A stretch of DNA of 64,000 nt, taken from the NCBI RefSeq assembly GCF_000760695.4, contig NZ_JHEG04000001.1:2078717-2142716 (forward strand), written 5' to 3'. Made by a program: the position numbers and the translations under genes. This document shows, piece by piece, positions 16,571-26,242 of the stretch (positions are counted from its first letter, which is position 1; each line of letters opens with the position of its first letter). The notes under the pieces were generated by a model, which was not told the origin of the DNA, searched no databases, and saw only the letters and a list, made by a program, of their open reading frames with translations. This DNA is from Tolypothrix bouteillei VB521301 (GTDB lineage Bacteria; Cyanobacteriota; Cyanobacteriia; Cyanobacteriales; Nostocaceae).

Positions 16571-19500
16571 AAACAAGAAAGCTTGAAGTTAAAGTTACCA
16601 ACAAATTTGGCATTAGAGATTGGAAAAGCCAAAAGCTAGCATTTTTGATGTTACCTTCAACCCTAGCTAGTAAAGGGAGTCTAGGTATCTGGAGTGCTTT
16701 TGTGGCAGTCGTTTTCCCTTGCTTCGCAGGCGAGGCTATATTTTCCAGTGCTGAAGCAGCCAGCGTGCCCGAGAATAGAGAATGGGGAACTCAAAACCCC
16801 TACGAAGTGGAAATTCAAGGCATCGGGAATAAAGAACTTTCTGAATATTCTCAACTCCCAACTCCCAACTCCCCCTCCTCCACTCCCCCCCTCTCCCAAT
16901 CCCCCACTCCTTCACCCAACTCCTCCACTCCCCCCCTCTCCCAATCCCCCACTCCTTCACCCAACTCCTCCACTCCCAACTCGCCACCCCCCATTCCTTC
17001 AGAGGTAATTGGTGACCGGATAAAAATTGAAATCGTACCTGTTGGAGATCCGCGAGTCCAAGCGGATGGACGTTCTACTATTAGATTCACCGGACAGATT
17101 ACCGATGAAAGCGGTCAAATTATCCGTGAGGATATAGTGGTCACCCTGACATCGAGTGCGGGGAAATTTATTGGTGCTGACCAAGATAAAGACCAAGGCG
17201 GGTTTCAGGTAATAGCACGCGGTGGAGAATTTACCGCCACTTTGCAATCTGATATTAAACCCCAACAAGTTCGCGTCCGAGCGGCGGTAGAAAGTATTAG
17301 GACACAAAATCCCTTCCGAAGAGATAGAGATATCGTAAAAGATTCACCCTTTTACGGACAAAGAGGTGTTTCAAACGATACTCCATTTCCCCAACAAACA
17401 GACAATTCGCTTGTTCAGCAATTTAAAGATACCCCAATAGAAGCTTATACGCAGGTAGAGTTTACAACATACCTGCGCCCTTCACTAGTAACAGGGGTAG
17501 TAAATTTACGGATAGGTGCTCGCGGTACAAATTACTGGGGAAGTTTTCGCGAATTTGTTCCAGAGGATTTGGATGAAGGAACTGAGGTTGATTTAGATGC
17601 AGCCGTCTTTGCTACAGGTAAAGTCGGAGAGTGGTTGTTTACAGGTGCGTATAACAGCGATCGCCCTCTCAATGAAGACTGCGAAGGCAATGTGCGGTTA
17701 TTTGGCAAACCCGACCAGCAATGCGAACAACAATATCCCGTCTACGGTGACAGTTCTACTGTCACCTCTACAGCACCCTCAATAGACAGTGTTTACCTTC
17801 GCTTTGAGCGCAGTAGCCCCGTAACAGGAGCTGAGCCTGATTACGCCATGTGGGGAGACTACAATACTGAGGAATTTGCAAGAGTCTCCCAACTGTACAC
17901 AGCTACAAACCGTCAACTACACGGCTTTAAGGGTAACTACAGCTTTGGTCCGGTTCAAATAACCGGCTTATACGCTAACAACATTGAAGGCTACACCAGA
18001 GATATTATCGTTCCTGACGGTACAAGTGGGGACTACTTCTTGTCACGGCGCTTGCTAGTTCCCGGTAGTGAAAGCGTTTATTTAGAAGAAGAAGAGATCA
18101 ACCGTCCCGGTACAGTCTTAGACCGCAAACAATTATTTCGCGGTCGCGATTACGAAATTGACTATAACCGAGGAACCGTTAAGCTTTACAAATCAGTTCT
18201 CTCCGTAGCCACACAGCCCTTTGGTCCCACTTTAGTGCGTCGCCTCGTTATCTCCTACCAACCGGACGAAGGAGAGGAACGGTCTACTCTTGTTGGAGGA
18301 CGGGTACAATTCAACATTTCTCAGGAGACAGACAGGAAAACTTTCCTGGGTGGTAGCTATTTGCGAGAATACCAAGATGGTCAAGACTTTGAACTGTATG
18401 GAGCAGATTTCCTTCTCTCTTTAGGAAATGGCAGTCAGATTGTAGGAGAATTTGCACGCTCTAGCGGTAGCCTCCTCAATGGAGACGATGGAACGGGTAA
18501 CGCTTATAGATTGGAGGCTATTGGCAATATTGGCGATCGCCTGAACGCAAGAGCCTATTATCGTTCTTCTGATGAAGGTTTCTCCAACAACGCCACCTAT
18601 AGCTACACCGCAGGACAAACACGCTATGGAGGCTCTCTTTTAGCAAGAGTCACCAATACCACCTTCCTGACAGCCGCATACGACTACGAAGAAAACTTTG
18701 GACGTTCCTCTGGTGCTACACCATTTTTTGATGTATTCAATCCAGAACCACCCGCAGCCAGTGCTGGGTCTAGAGTGAACAACGAACTGCAAACTATCCG
18801 CGCTGGAATTTTACAAAAATTTAACTTTGTTGGTCGGCTCGCCGATTTGAGTTTGGAATATGTCAACCGTTCCCGTGAAGACCGCGTGAGCGATCAATTT
18901 GAAGGAGATGCCAGCCAGTTGGTATCTCGGCTCAAACTTCCACTTACTCAAGCCCTGACCTTCCAAGCGCAAAATGAATTGAATTTGGGCGATAGTGACC
19001 CACTCTATCCCAACAGAACAACCCTGGCATTAGACTGGAAGGCTTACCCAGGAGTTACGTTCCGGCTAGCTCACCAGTTTTATGATGACAGCAGCGTATT
19101 ACGCGGTAACTCCATTACCTCATTAGATACGATTGTCGAGCATAAATTTTCTGACGATACAATTTTAAGCGGGCAGTACTCTGTTTTATCTGGATTCAAC
19201 GGCTTACAGGGTCAAGGAGCGGTAGGAATCAATCACGGTGCTCGCATCGCTCCCGGCTTGAAATTGAGTTTGGGTTACCAATACGTCTTTAAGAACATTT
19301 TTAATAGTAATGCTGCAGATGGTCTATTCCAAACCTCTGTGGTAGGTTCCAACACGGCTTCACTGGGACTGTTTGCTGGTAGTGTTTACAGCGTTGGATT
19401 GGACTACAGCGATAATCCTAACTTTAAAGCGGGTGCCAAGTTTGAGTATCGCGATGGCGATGATGACGATAACCTCGTCATCACAGCTGCAGCTGCAGGT

Positions 19501-20454
19501 AAACTTTCACCCGCCCTCACAGCCCTAGTTCGCTTCCAACAAGCAGGTGGGGCAAATATTCCCGTGTATCTTCCCTCTAGTTCCTCTGGATTTGTTGGCA
19601 GAGTCGATGACTTGGGAGATGCTATCAACCTCAGATTTGGTTTGGCTTACCGAGATCCCAACAGTGATAAATTCAACGGATTGCTGAAGTATGAGTGGCG
19701 TCAAAACTACGGTTCAATCCCTGAATTTAACACCGATAGAAACTCAAACGCTCACGTACTCTCAGGTGAAGGGATATACGCCCCGAACTGGCGATGGGAA
19801 TTTTATGGTAAGTATGCTTTTCGTCTGGCAACTAGCGGCGATCTTGGAAACAACCAAAGTAACGATAGCAACACCCAATTGGCACAACTTAGAGCCACTT
19901 ATAGAATGGGTTACCGAACCGATTTAGCTGTGGAAGGACGCTGGATAGGACAAGACTTTGATAGTGGTTCGGATTATAATCAGTTTGGTGTTGCCGTAGA
20001 AGGTGGGTATTACTTAACACCCGATCTGCGCTTAGGTGTGGGTTATAGCTTTGGCAGTGTGGACTATGACCGTGATTTTAGTGGTTACCGCTCTGAAGGA
20101 GGTTTCTACGTCAATATCAGCCTCAAACTGAATGAACTTTTGGGTGGTTTTGGATTGCAAAAGCCCGTACCCAAGCAACAGAGAGAGTCGGAAATTCCTA
20201 CAGCTAGCAGACAACCTGCAAACGGATTGCAAAACTCTCAAAGCAAACTCATTCAACGTTTGAAACAAACCCAAGCAAGAACTGCTCCTGCAAACCAGTT
20301 GCAAACCCCTCAAAGTATACTCATTGAGCGTTTGAAACAAGTTCAAGCACTAGCAGTTCCGCAAAACACGGAGTTACAAAAGTCCACAATCAAGCTAATT
20401 AATTCCCTCAGAAAGCGATCGGCTTTTCGCAGGTTCAGTGGTGGAGAGGAGTGA
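16567..20454 (+). CDS. large outer-membrane beta-barrel protein with Ig-like domain
   Basis: 1295 residues. A hydrophobic export segment lies at about 25-65. A Pro/Ser linker encoded by DNA repeats covers about 93-145. An invasin/Big-like domain (IKIEIVPVGDPRVQADGRSTIRFTG) covers about 148-245. From about 310 to 1190 there are alternating aromatic/polar strands typical of an outer-membrane barrel: RIGARGTNYWGSF, YPVYGDSS, RGRDYEIDYNRGTVKLYK, and many GxxYRxxx(D/N) turns. The barrel ends NISLKLNELLG. A 100-residue tail of three amphipathic repeats follows, so the beta-signal is internal. No TonB box or plug domain was recognised. It could be a secretion channel or adhesin platform. Its stop is 7 bp before the OmpA-type gene. 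Confidence 0.75.
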   Translation: MKTRKLEVKVTNKFGIRDWKSQKLAFLMLPSTLASKGSLGIWSAFVAVVFPCFAGEAIFSSAEAASVPENREWGTQNPYEVEIQGIGNKELSEYSQLPTPNSPSSTPPLSQSPTPSPNSSTPPLSQSPTPSPNSSTPNSPPPIPSEVIGDRIKIEIVPVGDPRVQADGRSTIRFTGQITDESGQIIREDIVVTLTSSAGKFIGADQDKDQGGFQVIARGGEFTATLQSDIKPQQVRVRAAVESIRTQNPFRRDRDIVKDSPFYGQRGVSNDTPFPQQTDNSLVQQFKDTPIEAYTQVEFTTYLRPSLVTGVVNLRIGARGTNYWGSFREFVPEDLDEGTEVDLDAAVFATGKVGEWLFTGAYNSDRPLNEDCEGNVRLFGKPDQQCEQQYPVYGDSSTVTSTAPSIDSVYLRFERSSPVTGAEPDYAMWGDYNTEEFARVSQLYTATNRQLHGFKGNYSFGPVQITGLYANNIEGYTRDIIVPDGTSGDYFLSRRLLVPGSESVYLEEEEINRPGTVLDRKQLFRGRDYEIDYNRGTVKLYKSVLSVATQPFGPTLVRRLVISYQPDEGEERSTLVGGRVQFNISQETDRKTFLGGSYLREYQDGQDFELYGADFLLSLGNGSQIVGEFARSSGSLLNGDDGTGNAYRLEAIGNIGDRLNARAYYRSSDEGFSNNATYSYTAGQTRYGGSLLARVTNTTFLTAAYDYEENFGRSSGATPFFDVFNPEPPAASAGSRVNNELQTIRAGILQKFNFVGRLADLSLEYVNRSREDRVSDQFEGDASQLVSRLKLPLTQALTFQAQNELNLGDSDPLYPNRTTLALDWKAYPGVTFRLAHQFYDDSSVLRGNSITSLDTIVEHKFSDDTILSGQYSVLSGFNGLQGQGAVGINHGARIAPGLKLSLGYQYVFKNIFNSNAADGLFQTSVVGSNTASLGLFAGSVYSVGLDYSDNPNFKAGAKFEYRDGDDDDNLVITAAAAGKLSPALTALVRFQQAGGANIPVYLPSSSSGFVGRVDDLGDAINLRFGLAYRDPNSDKFNGLLKYEWRQNYGSIPEFNTDRNSNAHVLSGEGIYAPNWRWEFYGKYAFRLATSGDLGNNQSNDSNTQLAQLRATYRMGYRTDLAVEGRWIGQDFDSGSDYNQFGVAVEGGYYLTPDLRLGVGYSFGSVDYDRDFSGYRSEGGFYVNISLKLNELLGGFGLQKPVPKQQRESEIPTASRQPANGLQNSQSKLIQRLKQTQARTAPANQLQTPQSILIERLKQVQALAVPQNTELQKSTIKLINSLRKRSAFRRFSGGEE
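16876..16965. repeat. perfect 45-bp tandem duplication inside the barrel gene
   Basis: Two identical 45-bp units (16876-16920 and 16921-16965) encode the Ser/Pro linker. The C-rich CCCAACTCC/CCCCCTCTCCC composition resembles intergenic repeats rather than the surrounding coding sequence. The unit length is a multiple of three, so copy number can vary in frame. Confidence 0.85.
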
Positions 20455-20461
20455 GTGAGTA

Positions 20462-22792
20462 ATGTTCAAGAGCAAAATTTATCTTCGATTGGGGAATAGA
20501 GAATGGGGCATAAGGAAGAGGGAATGGGAAAGAATAACACGACAATATTTCCCTACTCCCTACACTCCGTTAGTTTTATTATTACCGATCGCCCTTTGTC
20601 TTTTCCCTTCAGGTGTTGCATTCGGACAAGGAGGAGACAAGGTAGACAAGGGGGACAAGGTAGAACCTTCTCCCTTGTCCCTTGCTTCCCCATCTCTAAG
20701 GATTGTTGTGAACAGCAATCAAGATGGTGATATTAAAGCTGATGACCAGCTAACTTTACGAGAAGCTATTGAATTGGCTAACGGGACGCTTTCTACCGAG
20801 CGATTGAGCAGTGCAGAAAAAGCACAAATCCAACCAGCAACTGATGGTGGTTCTCGCATTGAATTTAATCTTCCTGCGGGTGCTACTGCCATCCAGTTAC
20901 AGAAACAATTGCCCGATCTAGCTGCTGCGGGATTGGTTATAGATGGCACCACTCAGCCCGGATACGATGCTTCTGGTTCGGCTACTGCTGAAATTGCAAT
21001 TCCAATTCCTGTGGTAGCAATTTCTCCCGCACCAGAACGCGAAATTTTTCGCGGTTTAACAGTAGTGGCTGATGGCATCACAATTCGGGGTTTAAACCTT
21101 TACGGTTTTACAGCTAGCCCAATTAAACAACAACTGGGCAATTTACTGATATATGATGGCAAACCCAAACCAGCCACTCTCACCACGCCACCAGGGGATA
21201 TAGTCATTTCCCATCCTCTCCCACCCCCAAATACCAGCCAACAGCAACCCCCAAATGATGATTTTCCGTTTTATGAAAAAAATGTTCCTCCAAAAAACGT
21301 TGTCATTGAAAACAACTGGTTGGGATTGACTCTAGATGAAAAATTACCAGAGTCAACCTCAGCTTTTGGAGTTTATGTTTTTAACTCTCAAGGGGCAACC
21401 ATTCGACGCAACCGAATTTATTACCATGAAGGAAGTGCTATTATCACTTCAGTACGTGGTGAAAATACGGTAGTCACTGAAAATATTATTGTGGGTAACG
21501 GGCTGGCTGGCATGCCAGATGCTTTGCGATTTGAAGGTGTAGTGAATAAATCCAAGATTGTTGGCAATTTGATTTGTGCTAACGATGGTGCTGGAGTGTA
21601 TTTATTTAAACCAGAAGGGGATGTTCAAATTCAGAATAACCGCATCACCTATAATGGCAGGCGTTTGCGACGTGCAGCAGTTTATTTGATGGGTAGCAAC
21701 CATCAGGTAACGGGTAACGAAATTGATTATCAAACCGGACCCGGTGTTGTAGTTTCGGCTTTCCCCAATACTCAGGGCAATATCATTCAAAATAACAAAT
21801 TTGCTGCGTTAGAAGGGTTGAGCATTGACCTCAATACCCAAGGAAATTTGGATGTCAGCGATTTTCAAAGAGGTGACGGTCCAAATCCCCGCCGCAATTC
21901 CTCCAATCGGCGATTGGATACGGGGAATGCTGCGATTAACGCTCCAGAATTTGCTACAAGGACGTTTGTACCTACTGGTAATAGCGTCACTTTACAAGGA
22001 AAAGCTGACCCCGGTTCGGAAGTCACAATTTATCGTTTGAGCGATTATCAAACAGGTAAAGAAGCACTCTACGAACCCGGTTATGGAGCTTTAAGAGAAC
22101 CTTTAGGAAATGCACAAGTTGACGAAAAAGGCAAGTTTAGTATTGCGATAGAAAATTTACAAAATGGGGAGATTGTAAGCGCGATCGCCACCAACCCCAA
22201 ATACGGAACGTCCGAACCTGCCGTTGCTGCATTTATTGGGACGAGAGCAATTTCTACCAACCCAACTCCAGACGCAAAAACCCAGAGAATTCAACCCCCG
22301 CAGTGTACAACACGCCCCGTACCGCCAGAACCACCACCACAACCAGAACCGCCACCAGAAACACCACCAGAACCAATACGGATACAAGTCCCGAGAAACG
22401 TTCACTTTGCACTTGACAAATCTTTTATTAGTCAAGAGAGTGCTGCAGTTCTCGATCGCGTGGCAGAAGTTCTGCAACAATATCCTTTCATCGTCATTGA
22501 ATTACAGGGTCACACAGATCCCCGAGCCAGCGATGCTTACAACCAAGCCCTGGGAAGACGGCGAGCATTATCTGTAAGAAATTATTTATTACGCAAGGGC
22601 ATTCAACCAGAAAGGATGACCATCCGTTCCTTTGGTGAAAGTCGAAGGAAAGTTCCTGGTGGTACGGGTGTTGTTGATTACGCCCGCGATCGCCGAGTCG
22701 AAATTATCTTCACTGATGTTAGAGGTATCGACCTCATCATTGAAGATCAAGAGCAAGATTTACAAATCGAACGGCGACGAGGCAGAAGGTAG
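20462..22792 (+). CDS. exported beta-helix protein with C-terminal OmpA domain
   Basis: 776 residues. An export segment (LVLLLPIALCLFPSGVAFG, about 38-57) follows a basic N-terminus. A Gly/Asp/Lys-rich stretch (GGDKVDKGDKV) comes from spacer-type repeats. A CSLREA-like LTLREAIELAN sits near 101-111. A right-handed parallel beta-helix (ITIRGLNLYGF, ATIRRNRIYYHEGSAI, VQIQNNRITYNG..) covers about 195-455, with a small beta domain (VTLQGKADPGSEVTIYR) at about 507. A proline-rich spacer at about 622-640 precedes an OmpA domain at about 645-755 (VHFALDKSFI, LQGHTDPRASDAYNQALGRRRA, SFGESR). The OmpA part should bind peptidoglycan and hold the complex at the cell wall. Confidence 0.85.
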   Translation: MFKSKIYLRLGNREWGIRKREWERITRQYFPTPYTPLVLLLPIALCLFPSGVAFGQGGDKVDKGDKVEPSPLSLASPSLRIVVNSNQDGDIKADDQLTLREAIELANGTLSTERLSSAEKAQIQPATDGGSRIEFNLPAGATAIQLQKQLPDLAAAGLVIDGTTQPGYDASGSATAEIAIPIPVVAISPAPEREIFRGLTVVADGITIRGLNLYGFTASPIKQQLGNLLIYDGKPKPATLTTPPGDIVISHPLPPPNTSQQQPPNDDFPFYEKNVPPKNVVIENNWLGLTLDEKLPESTSAFGVYVFNSQGATIRRNRIYYHEGSAIITSVRGENTVVTENIIVGNGLAGMPDALRFEGVVNKSKIVGNLICANDGAGVYLFKPEGDVQIQNNRITYNGRRLRRAAVYLMGSNHQVTGNEIDYQTGPGVVVSAFPNTQGNIIQNNKFAALEGLSIDLNTQGNLDVSDFQRGDGPNPRRNSSNRRLDTGNAAINAPEFATRTFVPTGNSVTLQGKADPGSEVTIYRLSDYQTGKEALYEPGYGALREPLGNAQVDEKGKFSIAIENLQNGEIVSAIATNPKYGTSEPAVAAFIGTRAISTNPTPDAKTQRIQPPQCTTRPVPPEPPPQPEPPPETPPEPIRIQVPRNVHFALDKSFISQESAAVLDRVAEVLQQYPFIVIELQGHTDPRASDAYNQALGRRRALSVRNYLLRKGIQPERMTIRSFGESRRKVPGGTGVVDYARDRRVEIIFTDVRGIDLIIEDQEQDLQIERRRGRR
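20630..20690. repeat. GGGGACAAGG-type repeats within the OmpA-type gene
   Basis: Short imperfect copies (GGAGACAAGGTAGACAAGGG..) and their inverse (CTTCTCCCTTGTCCCTTGC) lie in frame just after the signal peptide. They match the decamer repeat in the spacer at 11807-11833. This suggests that spacer repeat sequence has become coding sequence. Confidence 0.5.
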
Positions 22793-22817
22793 TTCAAAAG
22801 TCAATAGGGAATTTGCT

Positions 22818-25800
22818 GTGACTCCTGAATTTAATAAGATTGATAAAAAAGCACCCCGTTTTTTGACATTCAAGCAAACACTGCTGACATTGCTTTTCAC
22901 AGTGCCACAAGTTCCCTTCCTGGGAAACATTTCGGGTGGTGGAAAGGTGTTAGCACAACAAGCAACCAGTTGTCCGACGGGTACAACAGCACAAACACTA
23001 AACTGGAATACTGCTGACAACTTGGCAGGAATTACCAGTCAAAACCTGACTGTTGGTGGTGTTAATGCCACTATTAGTTTCACTGAAAGCAGTCCCGGTC
23101 AGGTTATCGATCCAGAGGAAACATTAATTAGCAATGATGTCTACGGTGGCATCGCCGGACCAAATCTAAGATTTAATATAGGTCTTCAAAGTACCAATCC
23201 AAACTCGCCTTTTGACGGACCAGCACCCGTAGGCAGTAGTGCAACGCTCACGATTAACTTTTCAGAACCAATCTCGCTAGCGTCCGCTCTCACCCTTTTG
23301 GACGTTGACCGTTCGGGTGCGCGTGACACTATTAACGGTACACCATTCATATACCAAGATAGAGTTACGGTTAGCGCGTTCAACGGTAACGATTCTGTTG
23401 GAGTCAGCCTGGTATCCCCCGGTCAATACGTGAGAGTAACTGGCAACCTTGCGGAAGGTATTATTGAGAATGCTTTCCCGGCAGAATCCTTTGGTAACGT
23501 CTCAGTTGCGATCGCCAATCCGGTCACTCGAATTCAAATAACCTATCAACCAGGTACAGAATTTGGTAACCCCTTACAAGATGAAACCATCGGTCTTGCA
23601 AGATTGCAAATTTGCGTGCCAACGGGAACGGGTACAATTGGCGATACTGTTTTTAACGATGCTAACGGTAACAACGTTCAAGATGCTGGCGAAGTCGGTA
23701 TTGCTAACGTTCCCCTCACTTTAACGGGTGCTGGGTCTGACGGTCAATTTGGTACAGCAGACGATATTACCAGAACGACAACAACCAATAGCAGCGGTAA
23801 CTACAGCTTCACCAGCTTACCCGCAGGTAGTTATCGAGTTGCTGTTACCACCTCTCCAACAGGTTTTACCCCCACCCTAACTCAGCCCAATGCCGTCACT
23901 CTAGCAGCCGGTCAAACGATCGACACCGTTGACTTTGGATTCCGGCAAGGAGGAAGTGGGACAATTGGAGACACTGTGTTTAATGATACAAACGGTAACA
24001 ACGTTCAAGATACTGGCGAAGTCGGTATTGCTAACGTTCCCCTCACTTTAACAGGTGCTGGGTCCGACGGTCAATTTGGTACAGCAGACGATACTACCCA
24101 AACGACAACAACTAATAACAACGGTAACTATAGTTTTACGAGTTTACCCGCAGGGACTTATCGAGTCGCTGTTACCACCCCTCCAACAGGTTTTACCCCC
24201 ACCCTAACTCAGCCTAATGCCGTCACTCTAGCAGCAGGTCAAACCATCAACACCGTTGATTTTGGTTTCCGACCAAGCTCGACCGGGACAATAGGGGATA
24301 CAGTGTTTAACGATCTCAATGGAAACAACGTCCAAGACCCAGGAGAACCGGGAATTGCTAACATAACCCTCGTTCTCACGGGAGCAGGCGCTGACGGACA
24401 GCTTGGTACATCTGACGACACTTCTCAAACCACAACGACCAACAACAACGGTAACTACAGTTTTACCAACTTACCCGCAGGTACTTATAGAGTTACTGTT
24501 AACAACCCACCTACAGGTTTCAACCCAACACTCACTCAACCTAACGCCGTTAACCTATCAGCAGGTCAAACTATCAACACCGTTGATTTTGGCTTTACTC
24601 AGTTAGCACAAGGTACTGTTGGAGATAGCGTATACACTGATACTAATGCCAATGGCGTTCAAGATCCAGGAGAATCAGGTATTAGCGGTCGCAACATTAG
24701 TTTGTTAGGTGCAGGACCCGACGGTCAATTTGGTACGTCTGACGACATTAACCGTACCACAACTACCGATGGCAATGGTAACTACAGTTTCACCAGTTTA
24801 CCTCCAGGAAACTACAGAGTGACTGTTACCAATCCACCAAATGGTTTCAACCCCACTCAAACTCCACCAACCACTATTACCTTAGGAGCCAGTCAGAATT
24901 TTGATACAGCAGATTTTGGCTTTACACAGCAGGCTCTAGGAACGATAGGTGATACTGTATATACGGATACTAATGGTAACGGCGTTCAAGATTCAGGAGA
25001 ACCTGGAATCAGCGGTATTACTGTTGTCTTGACAGGTGCAGGACCCGATGGTCAATTTGGCACATCGGATGACATCAGCCGTACTGCAACAACCGATAAT
25101 AATGGCAGATACAGCTTTCCCAATTTAACTGCCGGAAACTACAGAGTTGCAGTCTCCAACCCACCCACAGGTGCTAACCCGGTTCAAACACCACCCACTA
25201 CCATCGCTCTAGCCTCAGGTCAAAATCTTGACACGGCAGATTTTGGTTTTACACAACAGCAACTTGGTTCCATTGGTGATACTGTCTTTATTGACACAAA
25301 CCGCAGTAACAGCCAAGATTCCGGAGAAAGGGGAATTAGTGGCGCTACCGTTACTTTGACCGGTGCCGGACCTGACGGTCAATTTGGTACAGCCGACGAT
25401 ATCAATCGTTCGACAACGACCGATCAAAATGGTAGATACCTGTTCCCCAATCTTCCTGCAGGCAATTATAGAGTGACTGTGAGCGATCGCCCGGCAGACT
25501 TCACCCCCACATTAGTTCCACCAGAAACAGTTACCTTGAGTGCAGGTCAAAATCTTGACACGGTAGACTTTGGTTTCGCTGCTTCTGCTGTAGGTGCTGG
25601 TGAACCCAATTTACGCTTGGTCAAGAGAATTACCAACGTCTTGAGAAACAATCAGTCCATCGGTGGCAATTTCAATACCTTTGATGACGGTCCTGGTGAT
25701 GATGACAATAATATCAATCAGTTACAACCAGTACTCGGTATTCGCGACCTTCAAACTGCTTTACAAAGTGGTGATGAAGTCGAATATACAATCTACTTCC

Positions 25801-26060
25801 TTGCCCAAAATACAAACGATGTCAGATTCTGCGATTTAATTCCAGAAGGAACAAGTTACAGTAACGGTACTATTAACGTTGTTGGTAGTGGTACTGGTGC
25901 AGACCAAGGTACATTTTTCTCGCCTTTAGCACCTTTGCCTGCAAACAACGCCTGCTTGAGTCAGACAAATAGCAGGGGTGCAGTGATTGTTAACTTTGGC
26001 ACTTTTGGGGATTCCAGTGGCAATCCAGCTTACATTCGTTTCCGTGTCAGAGTTGATTAA
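22818..26060 (+). CDS. exported SdrD_B repeat protein (adhesin-like stalk)
   Basis: About 1080 residues. I propose the GTG at 22818, with AGGGA about 6 bases upstream and an export signal right after (FKQTLLTLLFTVPQVPFLG..VLAQQ). The frame is open from 22632, but that part overlaps the OmpA gene in another frame. Residues about 55-265 form a beta-rich domain. Six SdrD_B-type repeats of about 110 residues follow (about 270-925), each with GTIGDTVFNDxNGNNVQDxGE (calcium-binding-like Asp/Asn loop), GADGQFGTxDD, GNYSFTxLPAGxYRVxV and DTVDFGF. A DUF11-like C-terminal domain (PNLRLVKRITNV..SGDEVEYTIYFLAQNT) ends the protein. No sortase motif is present. It lies 25 bp after the OmpA-type gene. Confidence 0.85.
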   Translation: MTPEFNKIDKKAPRFLTFKQTLLTLLFTVPQVPFLGNISGGGKVLAQQATSCPTGTTAQTLNWNTADNLAGITSQNLTVGGVNATISFTESSPGQVIDPEETLISNDVYGGIAGPNLRFNIGLQSTNPNSPFDGPAPVGSSATLTINFSEPISLASALTLLDVDRSGARDTINGTPFIYQDRVTVSAFNGNDSVGVSLVSPGQYVRVTGNLAEGIIENAFPAESFGNVSVAIANPVTRIQITYQPGTEFGNPLQDETIGLARLQICVPTGTGTIGDTVFNDANGNNVQDAGEVGIANVPLTLTGAGSDGQFGTADDITRTTTTNSSGNYSFTSLPAGSYRVAVTTSPTGFTPTLTQPNAVTLAAGQTIDTVDFGFRQGGSGTIGDTVFNDTNGNNVQDTGEVGIANVPLTLTGAGSDGQFGTADDTTQTTTTNNNGNYSFTSLPAGTYRVAVTTPPTGFTPTLTQPNAVTLAAGQTINTVDFGFRPSSTGTIGDTVFNDLNGNNVQDPGEPGIANITLVLTGAGADGQLGTSDDTSQTTTTNNNGNYSFTNLPAGTYRVTVNNPPTGFNPTLTQPNAVNLSAGQTINTVDFGFTQLAQGTVGDSVYTDTNANGVQDPGESGISGRNISLLGAGPDGQFGTSDDINRTTTTDGNGNYSFTSLPPGNYRVTVTNPPNGFNPTQTPPTTITLGASQNFDTADFGFTQQALGTIGDTVYTDTNGNGVQDSGEPGISGITVVLTGAGPDGQFGTSDDISRTATTDNNGRYSFPNLTAGNYRVAVSNPPTGANPVQTPPTTIALASGQNLDTADFGFTQQQLGSIGDTVFIDTNRSNSQDSGERGISGATVTLTGAGPDGQFGTADDINRSTTTDQNGRYLFPNLPAGNYRVTVSDRPADFTPTLVPPETVTLSAGQNLDTVDFGFAASAVGAGEPNLRLVKRITNVLRNNQSIGGNFNTFDDGPGDDDNNINQLQPVLGIRDLQTALQSGDEVEYTIYFLAQNTNDVRFCDLIPEGTSYSNGTINVVGSGTGADQGTFFSPLAPLPANNACLSQTNSRGAVIVNFGTFGDSSGNPAYIRFRVRVD
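23630..25585. repeat. six tandem coding repeats of about 330 bp
   Basis: Six units encode SdrD_B domains. Units 1 and 2 are nearly identical in DNA, unit 3 is close, and units 4-6 are more diverged. This fits recent duplication at the N-terminal end of the array and makes the region prone to expansion or contraction. Confidence 0.85.
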
Positions 26061-26064
26061 CTCA

Positions 26065-26178
26065 GTGAGTCGTTAGTGGTTGCTAGTCAGTAGCCTTCGC
26101 TTCCAAGCTAGTAGTCTTCTCCTTCCCAGCCAGAGGCTGAGAACGAGGAGACAATTAACCACTAACAACTCACCAAAC
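26065..26178. repeat. inverted-arm heptamer repeat element B
   Basis: GTGAGTCGTTAGTGGTTG on the left (26065-26092) opposes AACCACTAACAACTCACC on the right (26157-26174). The interior carries TTCCCAGCCAGAGGCTGAGA, a degenerate form of the hairpin at 46984-47006. It separates the repeat-protein gene from the small secreted protein. Confidence 0.65.
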
Positions 26179-26242
26179 CAAGTTATTATTATTCTTGTTT
26201 TTGCCCTATTGCTATTGCCGCGACTTTACTAATCAGACAGAA

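Noticed and set aside
16694..17090. Proline- or glycine-rich open frames on both strands over the barrel gene
   Set aside because: They are shadows of the C-rich repeat; the barrel frame is the coding one.
22157..22577. Open frames on both strands over the OmpA-type gene
   Set aside because: They overlap the OmpA domain, which has clear family motifs in its own frame.
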